From the NCBI GenBank assembly GCA_949825065.1, contig OX463838.1, positions 2,210,251-2,274,250 on the forward strand: 64,000 nucleotides of DNA. The letters run 5' to 3'. This DNA comes from Odontocerum albicorne. Taxonomy: Eukaryota; Arthropoda; Insecta; Trichoptera; Odontoceridae. The notes below the pieces were generated by a model. That model ran no database searches. It was not told the origin of the DNA and saw only the letters and a list, made by a program, of their open reading frames with translations. Shown piece by piece: positions 1 to 9,499 of the stretch (the stretch's first letter is position 1; the number at the start of each line of letters is the position of its first letter). Both the position numbers and the translations under genes were made by a program.

Positions 1-178
1 TTATGAAAGGCTGCATTCGATTTAAGTTGGCAATCATCTTGGACCGATGATTTCCTTGTTATAACAGTATTGGCTTTCGTATTTCTGTTGATGCTTAAAA
101 AACGAAACGCATCAGTAATCATAAAATACAGTGGAAAGATATCGATCCAAAAATATGCCTAAGAGTTGAATATTAAAA

Positions 179-664
179 CTTCTTCTTCCTCTTGGTCTAG
201 GTCGTATGACCTGTTTGTGACGGTGGACTGTCCTGGAATGATGACGTCCAGCTGTCCTTCCACCTTTTCGGCGGTCTTCCTGGTAATCTTCTGCTGTTAG
301 GGTTTTCAGTCTTAGCGATTCTTGCCAGTCTTATATCCTCCATGCTGTCCACATGATCCCTCCAGAAGCGCCTTCTGCTTCTTTCCCACCTCACTTTGTC
401 TTCAACATCACAGACAGACCTTATCGTCTCATTTCTGATCCAATCTCTAAGAGCCTGCGATGGAGCGTAGGGTTTTCATTTCTGCCACTCTGAGAAGGTT
501 TTTTTGTCCTGTTGGTATCGGCTCTCACTTCTTTTCCATATGTCATGATGGGGCGGACGCATGTCTTATATATCCTGACCTTACTTTCGGTTAGCATGTG
601 TTTGTCTTTCCATATAGTGTCCCGCAGGCAGCCAGCCAAAGCTCTCGCTTTATTAGTTTGTGGT
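179..664 (-). mobile_element. RTE-A LINE, 5'-truncated copy 1, with target-site duplication
   Basis: The minus strand encodes the C-terminal region of an RTE-type reverse transcriptase, downstream of the polymerase domain. Readable blocks include RPIMTYG, RRRFWRDHVD and GRPPKRWKDSW. The reading frame is broken between about 394 and 421, so it is not functional. The element's 3' end is on the left, a short GAAGAAGAAG-type tail (CTTCTTCTTC on the plus strand). A 10-bp direct repeat AATATTAAAA flanks it at 169-178 and 665-674, which fits LINE insertion by target-primed reverse transcription. Three further copies lie at 12.7, 31.7 and 38.6 kb. Confidence 0.85.
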
Positions 665-674
665 AATATTAAAA

Positions 675-1340
675 ATGACTAAAAAATAAACTGTAATAAT
701 AAAGTAGCAATTGTTTGAACAGTGTTTATGAACACAATGCCTTAAATTCACACATGAAAATAGTTAAGAATTCAAAGTACTCAACACCTTATGACGCAAA
801 CGTCTTCAGTATCGATTTCCACTGCACTTTTATGCATTTTACAAACAGACTCGCGAAGTATTCGATGAACTTAATAGTAGTGTTAATGCATCTCGTTGAA
901 TTAAATCGGTTCTTACAAAGAGTGAAATATAAAAAATATTTTTGATGAAATAATTTTTCAATGTGTTCGGAGAGTGGATTGTATAAATTGGTTGCATTCA
1001 AGACTTTTCAAAATATCTTTTAAATGTCGACATAAAGTATTTTCGCTAATTGATTGATCAAAGAGTCTTATGTTTGTTTTCTAACTTGAGGTTTCGATTA
1101 TGATTCCCAATGATTTACCAAATATAGGACCTAGTTATTTTTGCAAAAGGTTTATTTGTTTAGCACTTCATTAAATATTGTATTTATTTGACATTGAACA
1201 CGTTTTTTTCCCTACCCCTATTTCAATCTACGCAACAAACTTCACAGGAGTTATGCCAAATTGTTGGTTGGGAGGTTACAATGTTTTTAGATTATATTAT
1301 ACACAAACAGGAAAAAAATAATACAATTGACCTACATTCG
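675..1340. other. AT-rich stretch, nothing recognised
   Basis: Short overlapping frames occur on both strands, but I see no domain, repeat boundary or RNA structure here. Confidence 0.5.
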
Positions 1341-1436
1341 TGGCCTAGCTGGAAGATCGTGTGTCTTCCACTCGTGAGTTTCGGGTTTGATTCCCGATTG
1401 AAACCAAAAAAAGGATTTCACAAGTAGGTAACTTAA
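1341..1436 (+). mobile_element. tRNA-derived SINE head fragment (SINE-T)
   Basis: The segment contains a box A-like GTGGCCTAGCTGG and a box B-like GGGTTTGATTCCC at tRNA-like spacing, followed by an A-rich stretch. It matches the head of the better preserved SINE copies at 16.7, 38.9 and 46.5 kb. The SINE body is missing. It is a truncated SINE, not a tRNA gene, because no cloverleaf acceptor stem can be paired. Confidence 0.6.
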
Positions 1437-1568
1437 CATATTTCTTTCATGAATCTTCGAAAATACTATAGTTTCACTTTGTGGTGCCATTTTTTACATA
1501 AAAGGAAAAAATAAGTAAAATAAAAAACTTATTTTATATTTTTGTGTTCACCACAGGTTTATTTTAGG

Positions 1569-1612
1569 TTCACAACTAGTTTCGAAGACCACTGTCTTCT
1601 TCGTCAGGTGAA
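1569..1612 (-). ncRNA. Hammerhead-ribozyme-like motif (PLE2, left arm)
   Basis: On the minus strand the order is stem I TTCAC, core CTGACGA, one extra A, stem II GAAGAC/GTCTTC with loop AGTG, core GAAA, then C-TA-G, TT and stem I GTGAA. Every core position of the hammerhead consensus CUGANGA...GAAA is present, and the cleavage triplet would be GUU. The extra base between the core and stem II is non-canonical. It differs from the right-arm copy only in the stem II loop. Confidence 0.65.
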
Positions 1613-1624
1613 TATAAGTTTATA

Positions 1625-1668
1625 TTCACCTGACGAAGAAGACGGTGGTCTTCGAAACTAGTTGTGAA
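1625..1668 (+). ncRNA. Hammerhead-ribozyme-like motif (PLE2, right arm)
   Basis: Stem I is TTCAC (1625-1629) with GTGAA (1664-1668). The core is CTGACGA (1630-1636), then extra A 1637. Stem II is GAAGAC (1638-1643) with GTCTTC (1648-1653) and loop GGTG. The second core is GAAA (1654-1657), followed by C1658, TA, G1661. The predicted cleavage site follows GTT at 1663. This is a complete minimal type I layout with a two-base stem III loop, as described for Penelope-like elements. Activity has not been shown, and the extra base may weaken it. Confidence 0.7.
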
Positions 1669-1799
1669 CCTTAATTAAACCTGTTGTGAACACAAAAATA
1701 TAAAATAAGTTATTTATTTTACTTATTTTTTCCTTTTATGTAACATATTTCTTGTAAGTTGCAAAAAATACACAACAGGAGTGTAGTGTAATTGAAAAT

Positions 1800-2005
1800 A
1801 TGCAAAGGGTAGAAAGGAATGGCTTAACTCTGCGGGGTAATGCATCAAGCAGGTTGGCAGGCTAGATTGTGAAGTCATTCACCCCAGGGGGAAGCAGACG
1901 CCTCCCCTGGGTAACGGGACGGGGCTGGGCGCAGGGTGGTCGGAGGCTGCGCGCTTTATTGTGACAAATATCACGGCGAAATCCTTACTTCCGGACCACC
2001 CTCAC
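1800..2005. other. GC-rich structured island of unknown origin
   Basis: This is about 200 bp of sharply higher GC than its surroundings. It contains two strong hairpins: CCCAGGGG (1883-1890) pairs with CCCCTGGG (1904-1911), and GGGTGGTC (1934-1941) pairs with GACCACCC (1994-2001). I see no open frame with recognisable motifs and no tRNA promoter. It could be a SINE head, the 5' UTR of an element, or a structured RNA. Confidence 0.4.
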
Positions 2006-2149
2006 AGGGTGACCATAAATTATTCATTATGAAATTCAACACGCTATTATTATAATTTACATTTTTTTACAAGTTTTATATGAGTAAACTTTCAATTCAT
2101 ATATTTTTTAAATGGATATAATTGGATATTACTCGTGTATTAGAACATA

Positions 2150-2348
2150 TATACGCACCTGTTTATACATTTATTATTCAGTACAAATTGTTAATAAAAT
2201 ATCATTCACTTGATCTAACCATACTCACCTTCGTCATTGTTTACCACGCCTTTCACTCACAGTTGCACTTTATATATTTGTTTTGTTAGCCTTTCTTCAT
2301 CCATTAGTTCGACATGCCCAAATCCCCTCAGAGTGCTCTTTTTCATCT
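2150..2348 (-). mobile_element. LINE-V C-terminal fragment
   Basis: The minus strand reads KSTLRGFGHV around 2305-2345, a decayed form of the RWFGHVE block typical of an abundant insect LINE C-terminus. No frame is intact. Its upstream side runs straight into the PLE1 hairpin, whose inverted arms include a short piece of it. Confidence 0.55.
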
Positions 2349-2422
2349 TACTTAAGACATCAATCTTATTGTAATTTATTTTTAACAAACACTGTTTATT
2401 CCACTTTTTTGTGACGGTATAA

Positions 2423-2460
2423 TCCTACCGGTTTCAAGGCTTTCACCTCATCTTCAGGGG
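2423..2460 (-). ncRNA. Hammerhead-like motif (PLE1)
   Basis: The minus strand carries CTGAAGA, an extra T, stem II GAGG/CCTT, GAAA, C-CG-G and TA. The 3' side of stem I reads GGA instead of GGG, so stem I is weakened. Confidence 0.6.
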
Positions 2461-2848
2461 AGCGCAAACAAGACTAAATGCTGTTCGAACTGGTACCGAT
2501 ATAGACACTTCAACGGTTGGATGCGGGGGGGTGAGGAAGGCTAGGGATAATTTCGGCCAAGAGCGGGGAGATTTTAGGGAAATAACTGTTCAACAGATGC
2601 TCTGATCGGTATACTGACTTAGAAATTTCTAGGGCCTCTAATCTGTCCAATTTATTTCCGTTGCCGCTTAGAGGCCCTAGAAATTTCCAAGTCAGTATAC
2701 CGATCGGAGCATCTGTTGAACAGTTATTTCCCCAAAATCTCCCCGCTCTTGGCCGAAATTATCCCTAGCCTTCCTCACCCCCCCACCTCCAACCGTTGAA
2801 GTGTCTATATCGGTACTAGTTCGAACAGCATTAAGTCTTGTTTGCGCT

Positions 2849-2886
2849 CCCCTGAAGATGAGGTGAAAGCCTTGAAACCGGTAGGG
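2849..2886 (+). ncRNA. Hammerhead-like motif (PLE1)
   Basis: Stem I is CCC (2849-2851) with GGG (2884-2886). The core is CTGAAGA (2852-2858), then extra T 2859. Stem II is GAGG (2860-2863) with CCTT (2870-2873), including one G-U pair. GAAA is at 2874-2877, then C-CG-G, and the cleavage triplet GTA is at 2881-2883. Stem I is only 3 bp, so the fold would need loop contacts or dimers. The same bases also encode the end of the PLE1 ORF. Confidence 0.65.
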
Positions 2887-2958
2887 TTATACCGTCACAA
2901 AAAAGTGGAATAAACAGTGTTTGTTAAAAATAAATTACAATAAGATTGATGTCTTAAG

Positions 2959-3518
2959 TGGAATCATGGACCCTCAAAGTTGGTAGTATGAACCGACTGG
3001 AAGCATTCGAAATGTGGATACACCTGAGAATGCCACGGATACCCTGGACGGATATGATCAGCAACACAAGGGTTCTTCAAAGAGCCAAAGTTGATAGAGA
3101 GTTGCTGACTAATATTAAAATCCGAAAGGTGTCCTATTTGGGTCATGTACTTAGAGGAGCAAAGTACAAATTACCTGATCATCCAAGGCTAAATAGAGGG
3201 TCGAAGAGGTGTTGGTAGGAGGCGAATCTCCTGGCTCCGCAATATACGTGATTGGACTGGTTTGAGGAGCGTTGGGGATCTTTTTCGGGCTGCCGGGAAA
3301 AAAGATGCCTACTGTCAGGTGATATTCAACGTTGGAGGGACCTGACATGATACTGAGAAGAAGAAGAAGTGTTTGATTAAGTGCCATGTGGCAATAAGAC
3401 CGTTAAAACTGTACAGCTTGATAACAATATTTTTCAAAATCCACATATTTTTTTCCAACCATTTTTCTCTCCTTTTTCATCTTTAACGTTTTTCATAAAT
3501 TTCTGATTAATTTGTATC
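2959..3518 (+). repeat. Direct segmental duplication, copy A
   Basis: This block is nearly identical to 4632-5198. It includes the RTE-B C-terminus and about 150 bp of the target DNA beyond its tail, with only a handful of substitutions and one 6-bp indel. Sharing of flank beyond the element shows DNA-level duplication, not two retrotranspositions. Confidence 0.8.
2960..3366 (+). mobile_element. RTE-B LINE fragment, copy 1
   Basis: The frame from 2958 encodes ESWTLKVGSMNRLEAFEMW, RMPRIPWTDMIS and KVSYLGHVLRG, the post-polymerase C-terminus of an RTE-type reverse transcriptase. It is broken near 3215, and the remainder (NYIRDWTG-like) continues in another frame to a GAGAAGAAGAAGAAG tail. It lies inside the direct duplication 2959-3518 / 4632-5198 and lacks the 5' part present in copy 2. 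Confidence 0.75.
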
Positions 3519-3866
3519 TAATCTGTCCAATTTATTTCCGTTGCCGCTTAGAGGCCCTAGAAATTTCCAAGTCAGTATACCGATCGGAGCATCTGTTGAA
3601 CAGTTATTTCCCCAAAATCTCCCCGCTCTTGGCCGAAATTATCCCTAGCCTTCCTCACCCCCCCACCTCCAACCGTTGAAGTGTCTATATCGGTACTAGT
3701 TCGAACAGCATTAAGTCTTGTTTGCGCTCCCCTGAAGATGAGGTGAAAGCCTTGAAACCGGTAGGGTTATACCGTCACAAAAAAGTGGAATAAACAGTGT
3801 TTGTTAAAAATAAATTACAATGTCTTTAAACCTCCACAACGTTAATGCCTTAACTATAAACAACAT
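3518..3866 (+). mobile_element. PLE1 3' end copy
   Basis: This is a direct copy of the hairpin's right arm (from ATCTGTCCAATTT), continued through the full PLE1 tail ending CTATAAACAACAT. It shows the usual 3' architecture: the end of the coding region, the hammerhead-like motif, CACAAAAAAGTGGAATAA with the ORF stop, then a roughly 55-bp tail. No coding domain survives. Confidence 0.75.
3729..3766 (+). ncRNA. Hammerhead-like motif (PLE1)
   Basis: Sequence and layout are identical to the motif at 2849-2886: CCC, CTGAAGA (3732-3738), GAGG/CCTT stem II, GAAA, GTA (3761-3763), GGG. Confidence 0.65.
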
Positions 3867-4478
3867 CAATCTTAACACATGGATCGCCAATAGGATTTTC
3901 GTAAAATGTCCAAAAAATGTGTGTACGTTTTTAGGTTTTTAATTTAATATAACCTACCTATCACATTCATGAGTATATCTTTTAGAACCATGAAGATATC
4001 CTGAGGCCATATCGTAGTAAGATAGAGAAGGGCCGTGTCGGCCAAGTTTAATAGTAGTTTAATACAGAGCGCGTAGCCGACGGACAGGATGAAACTCAGA
4101 AGTTAGGTATGCCGGCCGTGTCAGCCACCGGTGGCCGACACGGCCCAATTGGAATACCTCGGTGTCGGCCACTGGTGGCTGACACGGCGATCAACGTGTT
4201 AAGTTTACATTCATCCCTAATCCCTCCATTGCGTATTCTGCCATGCGTGCACGTGTTTATACAGCATTAGTTCGAGTTTCCATTCATTGACTTACATTTG
4301 AAGTGTATATTTTAGGGCAGCCTTGTTTATTCCATTGGTCAAGCAATAATGTTATTAAATACCACCTTTGGGGTAGGAAAAGATAACAGATAACCATACC
4401 TTCGTATCCTCAAATAAAGCTTTTGCTTTCTCTACATCCATTCATAATCATTCCAATACGTGGCAATTTTGATTTCTT
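3867..4478. other. Unassigned; short GC-rich inverted motif near 4120-4190
   Basis: No gene is recognised. A motif CGTGTCAGCCACCGGTGGC is repeated in inverted form near 4110-4190 (CACTGGTGGCTGACACGG), giving a hairpin of roughly 20-bp arms. Its origin is unknown. Confidence 0.4.
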
Positions 4479-4490
4479 AGTGTTTGATTA

Positions 4491-5044
4491 CAGAAACCGA
4501 AGTCAAGTGCAGAATTGAACCATCTCGTGCGGCTTTTAATAAAATGAGAAGCGTATTCTGCGATGATAATCTAAACTTGAAACTTCGACAACGGTTATTC
4601 AAATGCTACGTTTGGTCAGTGTTATTGCATGGAGTGGAATCATGGACCCTCAAAGTTGGTAGTATGAACCGACTGGAAGCATTCGAAATGTGGATACACC
4701 TGAGAATGCCACGGATACCCTAGACGGATATGATCAGCAACACAAGGGTTCTTCAAAGAGACAAAGTTGATAGAGAGTTGCTGACTAATATTAAAATCCG
4801 AAAGGTGTCCTATTTGGGTCATGTACTTAGAGGAGCAAAGTACAAATTACCTGATCATCCAAGGCTAAATAGAGGGTCGAAGAGGTGTTGGTAGGAGGCG
4901 AATCTCTTGGCTCCGCAATATACGTGATTGGACTGGTATGAGGAGCGTTGGGGATCTTTTTCGGGCTGCCGGGAACAAAGATGCCTACTGTCAGGTGATA
5001 TTCAACGTTGGAGGGACCTGACATGATACTGAGAAGAAGAAGAA
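4491..5044 (+). mobile_element. RTE-B LINE, 5'-truncated copy 2 with TSD
   Basis: The frame 4484-4723 encodes TETEVKCRIEPSRAAFNKMR and LLHGVESWTLKVGSMNRLEA, typical of the segment after the palm domain in RTE LINEs. A TAG at about 4721 and later frameshifts disrupt it. The 3' end is an AGAAGAAGAAG tail. An 11-bp direct repeat GTGTTTGATTA at 4480-4490 and 5045-5055 brackets the insertion. Copy 1 at 2.96 kb retains only the part from ESWTL onward. Confidence 0.85.
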
Positions 5045-5277
5045 GTGTTTGATTAAAATAAAGTGCCATGTGGCAATAAGACCGTTAAAACTGTACAGCT
5101 TGATAACAATATTTTTCAAAATCCACATATTTTTTTCCAACCATTTTTCTCTCCTTTTTCATCTTTAACGTTTTTCATAAATTTCTGATTAATTTGTATA
5201 TTTATCAAATGCCGTCAAACCACCTCATTATTTTAATCATCATTTTGCTTACGACATCTATATCGTATAGATATGTT

Positions 5278-5372
5278 TTGATGATCTCCGTGGCCAAGTT
5301 GGTAGAAGGTTTGAGTTTCTCTGAGGGGTTTGAGGTTCGATTGCTGATGGTACACAAAATAAAAACAAAAGA
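5278..5372 (+). mobile_element. SINE-T head fragment
   Basis: It has a box A-like GTGGCCAAGTTGGTAG and a box B-like GAGGTTCGATTGC, followed by an A-rich run. It is a decayed tRNA-type SINE head without the rest of the SINE. Confidence 0.5.
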
Positions 5373-5550
5373 TCGCTGTCTGGTAACAAAACACACGTGC
5401 GCCGAGGATGTGTGCAAGTGCTCGTGACTCTTTCCGCGTGGTAGTGTTGTAAAGATGAACAATGACGAACCTCGAGTTTTATGCTAGTAATTCTAACCCA
5501 AAGACTAGATTACCGAGTCTGAAAGTCTTTCTCAATTCATTGTATTTGCT

Positions 5551-6000
5551 TATTTTATTTAACACTTTTCTTGCAAATACAATCTGGCGAGCTTATTGCC
5601 AGGCGGCTATCTCTTCCAACCAACCCGACAAAAGTAAATGAAGCAAGTTACATAAATCATTCAAACGACTATCCATCCCCACGAAATCAATAAAAATATA
5701 CGTGAGCATATGCCCACAAACCACACAAAGACGGTCAATCACCCGAACAATCCTTTTCATATAAAGTGAGATATTATCAATCAAAGGAAAATTAAGGAAT
5801 GGTGGAGAGCAAAGAAAAAAAAACAGAAATGAAACACGTTATTGTACTGATTTGAAATTAAGAGTTTTTTCTGTCGCTTCTTAAAGCACGCAAAGGACGG
5901 AGCGAGTCTTATATTGGTTTGTAACTGATTCCAGAGTCTCACTGTATGGACAGTAAAGGACGACGTAAAAAAAGAGGAGCGGTGAACTGGAAAGGCCAAT
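5551..6000 (-). mobile_element. LINE-X C-terminus and 3' UTR, antisense
   Basis: The minus strand encodes FPVHRSSFFTSSFTVHTVRL followed by WNQLQTNIRLAPSFACFKKR, the characteristic last block of a non-LTR reverse transcriptase. The rest is 3' UTR ending in GGCAATAAGCTCGCC and AAAGTGTTAAATAAAAT. Other copies lie at 8.4, 10.8 and 20.8 kb. The 3' terminal region also forms the middle of SINE-T. Confidence 0.75.
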
Positions 6001-6002
6001 AA

Positions 6003-6162
6003 ACAATATATGTTTGCCAAATGTGTTACTATCATGTATAAAAAATCTACAAAGGTTTCTTTGTAGTTCGTCTTCCCTTGGTAAGTTTTAGCGGTTGTCT
6101 TACCAAATATGATATTCTCAACATGTGCAGATGCAGGGAAGTACCTAATAGAATGGTCGCAG
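6003..6162 (+). mobile_element. LINE-L 3' UTR fragment
   Basis: The sequence around GTCTTCCCTTGGTAAGTTTT and TTACCAAATATG matches the 3' UTR of LINE-L at 24.05-24.12 and 33.65-33.72 kb. It is non-coding and truncated on both sides. Confidence 0.5.
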
Positions 6163-6225
6163 CCACAATCAGGAATGAAACACGTCATTTTACTGACTTG
6201 AAATTAAGAGTTTTTCAGTCGACTT
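6163..6225 (-). mobile_element. Second short LINE-X fragment
   Basis: It repeats the segment seen at about 5825-5885 (GAAACACGT...GAAATTAAGAGTTTTT), so a second piece of LINE-X follows the LINE-L fragment. Confidence 0.5.
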
Positions 6226-6659
6226 AATTGAAAATATATCTCAAACGATATGCACCCTTTTTGAATGAGAAATTAGTACAAATAAATCGTTAAGTGTATT
6301 GTATTTAAGAGGGTTCGATTACTTCAATTAATTGCACGAGAAAAAGGAAAGTCGAATTTTATATGGCGCTAGTAATGTGCGGAATTGCTGAATATTGGAT
6401 GTGAAAGAAATAATACAAATAAAAGGAGGAAATCGCTATAAATGTGATTATAGAAGAAATAATCACAATATCAGCAACTTCCGCAGTACACATAGGAACT
6501 GAGTTCCTTATTGGTGAGTTATTTTGCAATTTGTACAATGAAATCATTATTTTTTTGATGTAGGAAGTATGACCTACGGGACAGAGTTTCATAACAGATT
6601 TCAACGACTTAAAATCGATCAGATAGCGAACGAACCTTCAGGTTCTGTCGACAATATTT

Positions 6660-7075
6660 TGTGTATTTAATAATCCAATTTCTCCTTCATATCTTCTAAC
6701 AATATTTTTTGTCTTATGTTACGTATATTATTTGATTGATGTACGTACTTATATATCACCACGGCATGTTCCTTGCGGGGTTGGCAGATAAAGATATCTC
6801 TACGCACGCACAAACTTCCCTTATTGATACTTTTCACTTTACGTTCTTTCAAAATCTGGTCATTTTGATTCTGTCATGTTTTCTTCGATCTACATTTTCC
6901 ACACATACTTAGCATTTCTGACTTGTATACTCATTTATTTATTTATTATTTTGTCATTAATTCTTTCCACATGTCCAAACCGTCTAAAAGTTAATTTCTC
7001 TATACAACTCAAAACATTCATTTCTGATGTTTTCATTCCGACCGTTTTATACATTGATGGTCCACATTTTTTCAA
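6660..7075 (-). mobile_element. LINE-V C-terminal fragment, antisense
   Basis: On the minus strand the decayed RWFGHVE-type block lies near 6960-6985, with downstream regions toward 6660. The frames are fragmented. It is one of at least ten LINE-V pieces in this window. Confidence 0.5.
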
Positions 7076-7254
7076 ATAATTATTTTACTTGATGGAATTG
7101 GGTTCAACCTCTATCAAAGGCAAAATAAATAAATAATATTTAGTTTATATTTTCTGAGAAAATGTATGTATTACAATTAACTACCTCTGTCATACTAATT
7201 GCCAATTAAAATAGGTAAGATAAATTCATTCAAATACACAGAAAAGTGTGGTTA

Positions 7255-7415
7255 GATTTAGTGAATGACGTATCGAAAGGAGGAAATATAGAAAGTCAGA
7301 GAATGTGGAAGAGGCTAAATATGTGTGTCTAGATAGGAAATTCTGGGCTTCTATTCCTCTCTGTCTACCCTAACAGGGAAATAGCGTGATGGTATGAATA
7401 TATGTACCTAATTAT
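7255..7415 (+). mobile_element. LINE-V 3' end
   Basis: It ends in the recurrent 3' signature: CTCTGTCTACCC, AACAGGGAAATAGCG, TGATGGTATG. Upstream it reads as a decayed C-terminus (VCLDRKFW-like). It is a 3' fragment only. Confidence 0.55.
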
Positions 7416-8120
7416 ACTGTATATATAAAAAATAACAAATATGTCATTGAAAACTGTGTAAAATACTTGTTCGAGAAGACATTTTATCGAAATTCATCCA
7501 TAGATAACAAACCAAAATGATTTACCAAAATATCTAAGGAAACATCCCTTAAATATATTTTCCTCAAATATATTGTATAGAAAAAGGCTGTAGATATTTC
7601 TGACTTAGCCCGTATTTTTATCCAGCGAATCAGAATAAAAATACTGTTCGTGATAGGAATTACTCAATTTTATGGAAAAATGACAGACGCCTTGTAGGTA
7701 TTTTAAATGCGATGGAAAAATGGAAGAAGTCAATAGCCTTGGGAGGGCAAAGGAGCGCCATAAGGAAGAGCGCGGTGCACAAATGCAAAAAAAAACTAAA
7801 TTTTGGTAAAAACATCAATGAAAAATATTATGTTTTCATCGTCAATATACGTATATAATGTTTTCATCGTCAATGAAAAAAATCCTCTTTAATGTTAATA
7901 AATCAACGATTTACGAAAATCTTATGCGTAATCATTGTATTAGGTGTTAACATAAGTCGAGTCCGTTTTTTCCAAATTTAAAAATGAGCACCAAAAGTAA
8001 AACAAAATGGTAAAGTTTATACGTCATTCGAAAGAAAATTTTCTGATCTAAAAGATATTGTGTTTGCTTTTACGTTACATATATTATTTTATTTGATTAC
8101 AAGCCTTCAAAACGGAATGT
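7416..8120. other. AT-rich, nothing recognised
   Basis: No coding or repeat assignment is possible. A short duplication (TATGTTTTCATCGTCAAT) occurs near 7830-7880. Confidence 0.4.
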
Positions 8121-8399
8121 CAAGAAGACAAAAGTGAGCATTTTCGACATCTTCTTCTGTTCGCGTTCAATCGAGGCAATAAAGCTGCCAAAGCTGCTCG
8201 CGATATTTGCGAAGTGTACGGTGAAGATGCTATGAATGAAAGGAGAGCTCGTCGATGGTTTTTGCGTTTCAAAAACGATAATTTCGACCTGAAAGACATG
8301 GAGCATTCCGGAAGACCAGTGAACTTCGATGAGGACCGCTTAAACCATATTATTCATGAACATCCCTTTCAAACCACCGTAGAATTAGCTGAGCAATAA
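8121..8399 (+). pseudogene. Mariner transposase, N-terminal remnant
   Basis: The frame encodes the DNA-binding region of a Tc1/mariner DD34D transposase: HLLLFAFNRGNKAAKAARDI, CEVYGEDAMNERRARRWF, then FDLKDMEHSGRP. These are the paired helix-turn-helix motifs and the linker. The frame ends at TAA 8397-8399 just after ELAEQ, and no catalytic DDD region follows. I see no terminal inverted repeats. It is a dead, 3'-truncated copy, distinct from the deleted mariner at 36.6-37.6 kb. Confidence 0.85.
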
Positions 8400-8404
8400 T
8401 TAAG

Positions 8405-8756
8405 GAGAATACATTATTTACTAATTTGTTGTAATTTTTTTTGTTGTGTCCTCTTGTTCTACCAACAACCTCTTCCACCCAACCATTAAAACGTAAATGA
8501 AGCAAGTTACGTGGTCGCATAAATCATTCAAATGACTAACCATCCCCACGAAATCCATAAACACATACGTGAGCATATGCCCACAAACCCCACAAAGACG
8601 GACAATCACCCGAACATTCATTTTCATGTAAAGTGAAATATCATCAATCAAAGGAAAAGGAAGGGACGGTGAAGAGGAAAAGAAAAGAAAAAAAAACAGT
8701 TATGAAACACGTCATTTTACTGACTGAAATTAAGAGCTTTTTCAGTCGCTTCTTAA
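8405..8756 (-). mobile_element. LINE-X 3' region, antisense copy
   Basis: It is colinear with 5590-5880 (ATGAAGCAAGTTACGTGG, CCCACAAACCCCACAAAG, GAAACACGTCATTTTACTG). The WNQLQ block is missing because LINE-L sequence begins at about 8757. Confidence 0.65.
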
Positions 8757-8985
8757 ACCTCTTTGTATTACAGATATGGGTGGCGTTTGCAACTTTAAAA
8801 GCACTTGAAGACAACGCTTTTTGGAAGGTCTTATCAAAATGTATGATTGTATATGAACACTACACATACATAACACTACACTTTAAATCGAATGTGCCAC
8901 TATCATAAAATTTCATTTATTGATAATAGTGGTTTCGAGTCACGAGTTAGAATGAATGAGGACACAGTTCCATGCAAGTTAATAT
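8757..8985 (+). mobile_element. LINE-L C-terminus fragment
   Basis: It starts around GATATGGGTGGC and continues in the region that reads FKKHLKT in better copies, followed by 3' UTR. It ends in the GTTTCGAGTCACGAGTTAG module also present in SINE-T tails. It matches 23.87-24.28 kb and 33.42-33.8 kb. Confidence 0.6.
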
Positions 8986-9143
8986 AAAATATATGGAAAC
9001 GAAATAAAATACTCCTTCCTCAGCTAATTCAGCCACCATCCTCCTAAACCCAGACAGTGTTGTACTAAATTTGCCTACATCAGGACCAGCTACCACATTG
9101 CGCTCTGATCACAGTCTTACTACTGGGTTATAGAAGCCAAATA

Positions 9144-9413
9144 TTATTTCTCAAATGTAGCTGCGCTAAAAAAAGAAGACCTTCTAAGAGAGCGAGAGAA
9201 AAAACTTAACTTAATGCGTTCGAGAGTCACAGGTGATTTCACAAGACCATTCAAGACTTCATAAAGAAATACAAAACCGAAGGTACATATATTACATGTA
9301 CAAGTTTCAAGCGATTGAAGATATAAAATAATATAACTGTACAATCCAAGAACACTTAGCAGCCCTCCCATATTTTTTTTATCCACTTTGCACGGATTTC
9401 TCCTGTTACACAA
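9144..9413 (-). mobile_element. LINE reverse transcriptase C-terminal fragment
   Basis: The minus-strand frame reads LQSLETCTCNICTFGFVFLY, EVLNGLVKSP and LSFFSRSLRRSSFF. These resemble the 'LQSLE.RR......LYKVLNG..D.P' block downstream of the polymerase in Jockey/CR1-group LINEs. A second copy of this type is adjacent at 9.5-10.1 kb. Confidence 0.6.
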
Positions 9414-9499
9414 AGAGGGTCTGCTTCCAGCGTTAGCTTATTCGTTAGGAAGAATATCAGCCAGGATTCTTCTCATACTGCTAGGCGGTACCGAGAATA

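Larger units (their letters stand above)
1497..1743. repeat. PLE2 foldback: near-perfect inverted repeat, about 120-bp arms
   Basis: The left arm (about 1497-1615) is the reverse complement of the right arm (about 1622-1741), with a very short centre. Each arm carries a hammerhead-like motif. A half copy of the same family lies at 48.9-49.1 kb. The layout parallels the PLE1 repeats, so it is assigned to Penelope-like terminal repeats by analogy; no coding sequence is present here. Confidence 0.8.
2350..2959. repeat. PLE1 giant hairpin, about 290-bp arms
   Basis: The left arm from 2350 is repeated in inverted orientation ending at 2959, around a centre near 2640-2665. Both arms contain the PLE1 terminal repeat (TGTAATTT, CACTGTTTATTCCAC, hammerhead-like core) and part of the upstream 3' coding region. 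The inverted part also includes non-PLE flank (the CTTAAGACATC side). The hairpin therefore reflects an inverted duplication of the locus, not only the element's own foldback. Confidence 0.8.

Noticed and set aside
5205..5462. 85-codon minus-strand frame
   Set aside because: It overlaps a tRNA-derived SINE head and has no domain.
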